A stretch of 53,933 nt of DNA from Candidatus Woesearchaeota archaeon (GTDB lineage: Archaea > Nanobdellota > Nanobdellia > SCGC-AAA011-G17 > GW2011-AR18). Position 1 is the first letter of the stretch. Every line of letters starts with the position of its first letter. Positions 50,627 to 53,933 of the stretch are shown here, piece after piece. The stretch is from positions 1 to 53,933 of the forward strand of contig JAGVZM010000004.1 of assembly GCA_018302545.1 (NCBI GenBank). Direction: 5' to 3'. A program made the translations under genes and the position numbers. Under the pieces are notes generated by a model. That model was not told the origin of the DNA and made no database searches. It saw nothing but the letters and a program-made list of their open reading frames with translations.

Positions 50627-50735
50627 ACTATATTTTTCCTTTTCTTATATATAAATTTACAAAATGCGAAGAAATATCTTATATTTAAATCCTTTAAAGT
50701 AATTATCTTTGTGAGTGGGAGAAGCCAATTTGTTT

Positions 50736-51263
50736 CTAATTCATGTGAATTATCTTTTTTGAGTTAAATTCTTTTTTGTGTCCATAGATTACAATACCAT
50801 AATGATTGAATTTACACCCATCACAATCTTCATCGTGCCATCGATCTTTTAATTCTTTAAGATTTAAATACGTTCTTAATATTGAAGATGGATCTTCAAA
50901 ATACATCTTCTTTTTATCATAACCTATAACAACAACATAATGTCCATCCACCCAATCTTCTTTCCAATTAGGTTTTTTCTTTTCGGTCCAAGCTTGAAGG
51001 AGTAAGATTACTGGAATATTTTTATTAATACAATCTTTAATTTCTTCTATATTCATTTCTTTTGCTTTGCATTTTAGGTTATATTTTTTTGCGACTTTCT
51101 TTATCCCATTTATGGGGGTTCCCTCCTTTGTTGTTTTTGCTATCTTTATTATCTTCTCTTCTCTTATGTCTAATCCATAGTAACCTAAAACTGCTTCTGT
51201 TGCTTTTGCGCCACAATCATAATCATAAGTTTGTCTTAATATTGGGAAATCTAAAATTTTCAT
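50736..51263 (-). CDS. C39-like cysteine peptidase
   Basis: 175 aa. The papain-like triad of family C39 is visible: oxyanion Gln11 and Cys17 in LRQTYDYDCGAKATEAVL, His108 in DGHYVVVIGYD, and Asp124 in FEDPSS. C39 peptidases cut after Gly-Gly leaders of peptides and are often fused to ABC transporters; here the domain stands alone, without signal peptide or membrane segment. Its substrate is unknown. A TATA-like element about 25 nt upstream (51280-51290, minus) supports ATG 51263. Confidence 0.82.
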   Translation of the reverse strand: MKILDFPILRQTYDYDCGAKATEAVLGYYGLDIREEKIIKIAKTTKEGTPINGIKKVAKKYNLKCKAKEMNIEEIKDCINKNIPVILLLQAWTEKKKPNWKEDWVDGHYVVVIGYDKKKMYFEDPSSILRTYLNLKELKDRWHDEDCDGCKFNHYGIVIYGHKKEFNSKKIIHMN

Positions 51264-51344
51264 CTATTTTTTATCCTTTTTTACTTAATATCTTTTTCCT
51301 GTAAAAGCAAAATTTAAATATTAGTCTTTTCTTTAAGATGTTTA

Positions 51345-53828
51345 TTGGAAAAAGAAGTGTTGAGTAAATTTTCTGCTTATGCTGTATCAGTTTTATTAGT
51401 TATAATTAGCTTTGCAGCTTTTTTTAATATATATGAAGATAAGTTTGGTACTTTTTCTGATGTTACAGATATTAATACTCAAGGTCAGAAAAATCAAGAA
51501 CAGGTTGTTGGTGTTTTTGAACCTAGAGAAGTTGGTAAATCTCAAGAGGATTCTGAAGTTGAAGAGGCTGGTGAACCTGAGGAAGCTTTTGAAGGAGGCT
51601 CTGTTGGTTCTAATCAAAGATGTAGTTCTAGCAGTGAGTGTACTAATGGATTTTATTGTGGTTGGGTACGAGCTGGTGGTTATAGGGGATGCATTCAACA
51701 AATTCCTGATTATCAAACATGTAATCCAAATGATGATAATCCTTGCCAATATAAAAATCTAAATATAAATGGAAGATCACAATCTATTCCGGGGGTTTGT
51801 AGATTTGTTCAAGGTAATGAGCAATTTATTTTAGGGGCTAGAGCTTCATCATCTGGAGGTTATTATTGTTTACCTCCTTTGTTGTCTTATCCTAGTCCTA
51901 CTTATCCTTCTGTTCAGACTAGTGTTTCTTGTAATCATGATGATCAGTGTGATAGAGGTGTTTGCAATTTAAGTCCTTTAGTTGTGGGGGATTATCCTAA
52001 GATTTGTATGGAAAGCAATATTCCGGATGGTGGAGCTTGTTTGGGTCATAACCAATGTAGGTCTACAAGTTGTCTTCGTTCAGCTTCTGGTCCTGGTGTT
52101 TGTGAGACTTCTAATGCAGCATCTGTTTTAACTGTTACTCTTACTGCTGGTTCTGGAGCTGGAACTTATCCAAACTCTCCTTCAGCAACTACAGGTAATA
52201 GGATTACTGTTAATAGTAATCAACCTGTTTCTATTACAAGAACTGTTAGAGGAGTTAATGGAGGATGTACTGTTAGAAGCAACCCAACAAATAGTGCTTG
52301 GACTAATTTACAAATTAGTGAAGGTTATGGTACTGGAACTATTTGGTTTAATACTCCTGGTTTTCCAGGTAGGATTACTGTTACTACAACTTTTGAATTA
52401 TCTTGTACAAGGATTTTTAGTAATGGTCAATCTACTATAATCTCTGCTATTCCTGTTACTATAGATATTGTTGATCCTCCAACTATTACTTTAAGGGCTA
52501 ATCCTTCTTCTGTTAATTCTGGACAAACTGCTGCTTTAGATTGGATAATTAGTAGTACTGCAAGAGTTGAAAGCTGTCAGGCTACTGGAGTTATGTCTTC
52601 TTTGAAAGGACAGAATTGGAATAATATCGATTTTACAAGAGAATTAGAAGGTAGTTTTCATTTTTCACCAACTGTAAATACAAACTTTGGTTTAACTTGC
52701 AGAAATGCAGGTGGATCTAGTTCAGCTCAAGCTGTTGTTAATATTAATCAGGTGACTCCTCCTCAGATTACTTCTTTTACTGCTAGCTCTACTTCTGTTA
52801 GGAGTGGAAGTTTAGTAACTTTATCTTGGAGTTCTACAAATGCAGATTCTTGTACTGGAAGCGGTGGTTTAACTACATCTTGGGATTCATCTAAACCTAC
52901 TTCTGGGACAGCAAATGTTTTCCCTAATAGAAATACGGTTTATACTTTAACTTGCAGTAATTCAGCAGGAAGAATCTCAAGGAGTGTAACTGTAAATGTT
53001 GTTGCTCCTCCAAATATGAATTCCTTTACTGCTAATAGGTTAACTGTAAATAGAGATGCTACAGATGATACTAATAGAGTTGTATTTACTTGGAATATTC
53101 CAGATGCAACCTCTTGTGTTGGTAGTGGTCCTCTTGGAGTTAATGCTGTAACAACAGGAGGAAGTAATTGGTATAATACTATGGGTAATATTAATACTGG
53201 AGTTGCCTTTAGGCCTTTGGCTACTAGTACTTATACTTTAACTTGCAGTAATTCAGCAGGATCTAGTAGTAAGAGTATACCTATTACTGTTAATTCTCTT
53301 ACTAATCTTCCTTTGACTTTTACTTCTAATGTTGCTTCAATTAATAGAGGAGGAAGCGTAACATTAAGATGGAATTCTCCAGGAGCTACTTACTGTACTA
53401 GCTCTCAAGGAATTAGCGGTGAGAGATCTGGATCTAATAGATGGGGTGGAAATGTTTTGGCTAGTTCTGAGTTTCTTACTAGGCCTACAACAACTACAAC
53501 TTATGCTTTGCAATGTTTGGGTAATAATGCTAGATCAATTACTAAATATGTTACAATTCAAGTTAATCAACCTTTGAGTATAAATTCTCTTACATTTAGT
53601 AAACAAAGTCCTAGTTATTGGACACATCAAGTGTATGGTAATATTAATTTTTTGACTACTAATGCTGCTTCTTGTACTTTAGTTGGAGGGCCTTATTCTG
53701 CTGCAAGTCCTCTTAATGTTGGTATTGGTGGAGGTATTTATGTTAATGTTGCACCTTATACTTCATTTACTTTAACATGTAGAGGTTATAGTGGAAATAC
53801 TGTTTTTAGGTCTTTAACAGTTTATTAG
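51345..53828 (+). CDS. Surface protein with cysteine-rich region and Ig-like repeats (827 aa)
   Basis: 827 aa from TTG 51345 (GTG 51357 or TTG 51360 are alternatives; TTTAAATA at 51312-51319 fits 51345). One N-terminal membrane helix (about 10-30), an acidic linker, a cysteine-rich part (about 90-260; CSSSSECTNGFYC, CNHDDQCDRGVC), a domain with two Cys, then five Ig-like repeats of about 85-95 residues starting near residues 378, 473, 555, 654 and 740. Each repeat has the form TxSxxxxxxGxxxxLxW...SC...YTLTCxNxxG. The paired cysteines probably form disulphides outside the cell. Confidence 0.78.
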   Translation: MEKEVLSKFSAYAVSVLLVIISFAAFFNIYEDKFGTFSDVTDINTQGQKNQEQVVGVFEPREVGKSQEDSEVEEAGEPEEAFEGGSVGSNQRCSSSSECTNGFYCGWVRAGGYRGCIQQIPDYQTCNPNDDNPCQYKNLNINGRSQSIPGVCRFVQGNEQFILGARASSSGGYYCLPPLLSYPSPTYPSVQTSVSCNHDDQCDRGVCNLSPLVVGDYPKICMESNIPDGGACLGHNQCRSTSCLRSASGPGVCETSNAASVLTVTLTAGSGAGTYPNSPSATTGNRITVNSNQPVSITRTVRGVNGGCTVRSNPTNSAWTNLQISEGYGTGTIWFNTPGFPGRITVTTTFELSCTRIFSNGQSTIISAIPVTIDIVDPPTITLRANPSSVNSGQTAALDWIISSTARVESCQATGVMSSLKGQNWNNIDFTRELEGSFHFSPTVNTNFGLTCRNAGGSSSAQAVVNINQVTPPQITSFTASSTSVRSGSLVTLSWSSTNADSCTGSGGLTTSWDSSKPTSGTANVFPNRNTVYTLTCSNSAGRISRSVTVNVVAPPNMNSFTANRLTVNRDATDDTNRVVFTWNIPDATSCVGSGPLGVNAVTTGGSNWYNTMGNINTGVAFRPLATSTYTLTCSNSAGSSSKSIPITVNSLTNLPLTFTSNVASINRGGSVTLRWNSPGATYCTSSQGISGERSGSNRWGGNVLASSEFLTRPTTTTTYALQCLGNNARSITKYVTIQVNQPLSINSLTFSKQSPSYWTHQVYGNINFLTTNAASCTLVGGPYSAASPLNVGIGGGIYVNVAPYTSFTLTCRGYSGNTVFRSLTVY
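52940..52970 (+). repeat. 31-bp exact repeat in the Ig-repeat gene, copy 1
   Basis: Identical to 53231-53261; encodes YTLTCSNSAG-type strand ends of adjacent Ig-like repeats. Indicates recent duplication or conversion between repeats. Confidence 0.85.
53231..53261 (+). repeat. 31-bp exact repeat in the Ig-repeat gene, copy 2
   Basis: Identical to 52940-52970. Confidence 0.85.
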
Positions 53829-53849
53829 ATAGGGTTATAATCGTTATTT

Positions 53850-53889
53850 CCACCAGTCTATAGGCGAACAGCAGTGAGCTGACTGGTGG
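53850..53889 (+). ncRNA. GC-rich hairpin, possible structured RNA gene
   Basis: A 9-bp perfect stem CCACCAGTC (53850-53858) with GACTGGTGG (53881-53889) encloses a 22-nt loop in which AGC (53870-53872) can pair with GCT (53878-53880). The segment 53850-53901 is about half G+C against a background near 30%. It begins 21 nt after the surface-protein stop and is followed by CTGA and then A/T-rich DNA. I cannot place it in a known RNA family: it lacks a clear C box and tRNA features. It could also be a 3'-UTR element. Confidence 0.4.
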
Positions 53890-53933
53890 CGTCTGAATCG
53901 CAAGTAATTTCTATTTGAAAATTAAAGAAAGTA

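Noticed and set aside
50645-50735. TATA-like elements (TATATATAAATTT, TTATATTTAAAT) in the convergent gap between the KH and C39 genes, possible small RNA or 18-codon ORF at 50711
   Set aside because: No conserved RNA motif or stable hairpin is visible apart from an AATTCATGTGAATT palindrome; A/T content alone can give these boxes.

Overview
The window is AT-rich (roughly 30% GC by eye) chromosomal DNA of an archaeon. The information-processing genes are archaeal: TBP, RFC small and large subunits, MCM, FEN1, RadB, aIF1A, aIF2-beta, RIO1 kinase, KH-domain Pno1/Dim2 homologue, Trm5, CDC48 and HerA. Many genes have a TATA element about 25 nt before the ATG, which implies leaderless mRNAs. Compact genes, intergenic gaps mostly under 100 bp, small proteins, cysteine-rich/Ig-like surface proteins and inteins in replication ATPases together suggest a DPANN-type archaeon (Woesearchaeota/Pacearchaeota-like). 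That placement is inference. I see no rRNA, tRNA, CRISPR array or insertion sequence.

Layout. 0-10.7 kb: a truncated CheY-like receiver protein, a metallophosphoesterase, topoisomerase I, a DUF1761 membrane protein, RadB, a Ser/Thr kinase, an AbrB-like zinc protein, CDC48, methionine aminopeptidase and FEN1. Downstream of map lies a short scar containing a frameshifted PIN-domain tail and a second copy of the map C-terminus. 10.7-23.8 kb: the most unusual region, with two minus-strand operons of TPR/coiled-coil proteins and glycosyltransferases (one a GT4-TPR-GT2 fusion) around a plus-strand gene resembling a degenerate PP2C phosphatase, followed by a large multi-TM Ig-like surface protein. 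Several of the TPR proteins are paralogues that end in the same motif. 23.9-30.9 kb: Trm5, small unknown genes, a C/D-box guide RNA, membrane proteins, HerA with a mini-intein in its P-loop, a DMT transporter and a membrane-anchored FKBP.

30.9-36 kb: an operon rfcS - HExxH metalloprotein - rfcL, then a secreted cysteine-rich beta-propeller protein. 36-45.8 kb: a bacterial-looking IleRS, TBP, a Rieske ferredoxin, a small Lys-rich ORF, MCM with two homing-endonuclease inteins only 25 residues apart, an RPA-like OB protein and a Nudix hydrolase. 45.7-50.6 kb: an FAD oxidoreductase, then a translation/ribosome-biogenesis cluster (aIF2-beta, NMD3-like, aIF1A, TlyA-like methyltransferase, RIO1, Pno1/Dim2). 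50.7-53.9 kb: a C39-like peptidase, an Ig-repeat surface protein and a GC-rich hairpin that may be an RNA gene.

The best leads are the three P-loop-proximal inteins, the TPR/glycosyltransferase/PP2C-like locus, the C/D sRNA, the single TATA boxes apparently shared by divergent gene pairs, the map/PIN scar, and the terminal hairpin. No gap reaches 300 bp; the longest, 39816-40061, holds a candidate 48-codon basic ORF on the minus strand.
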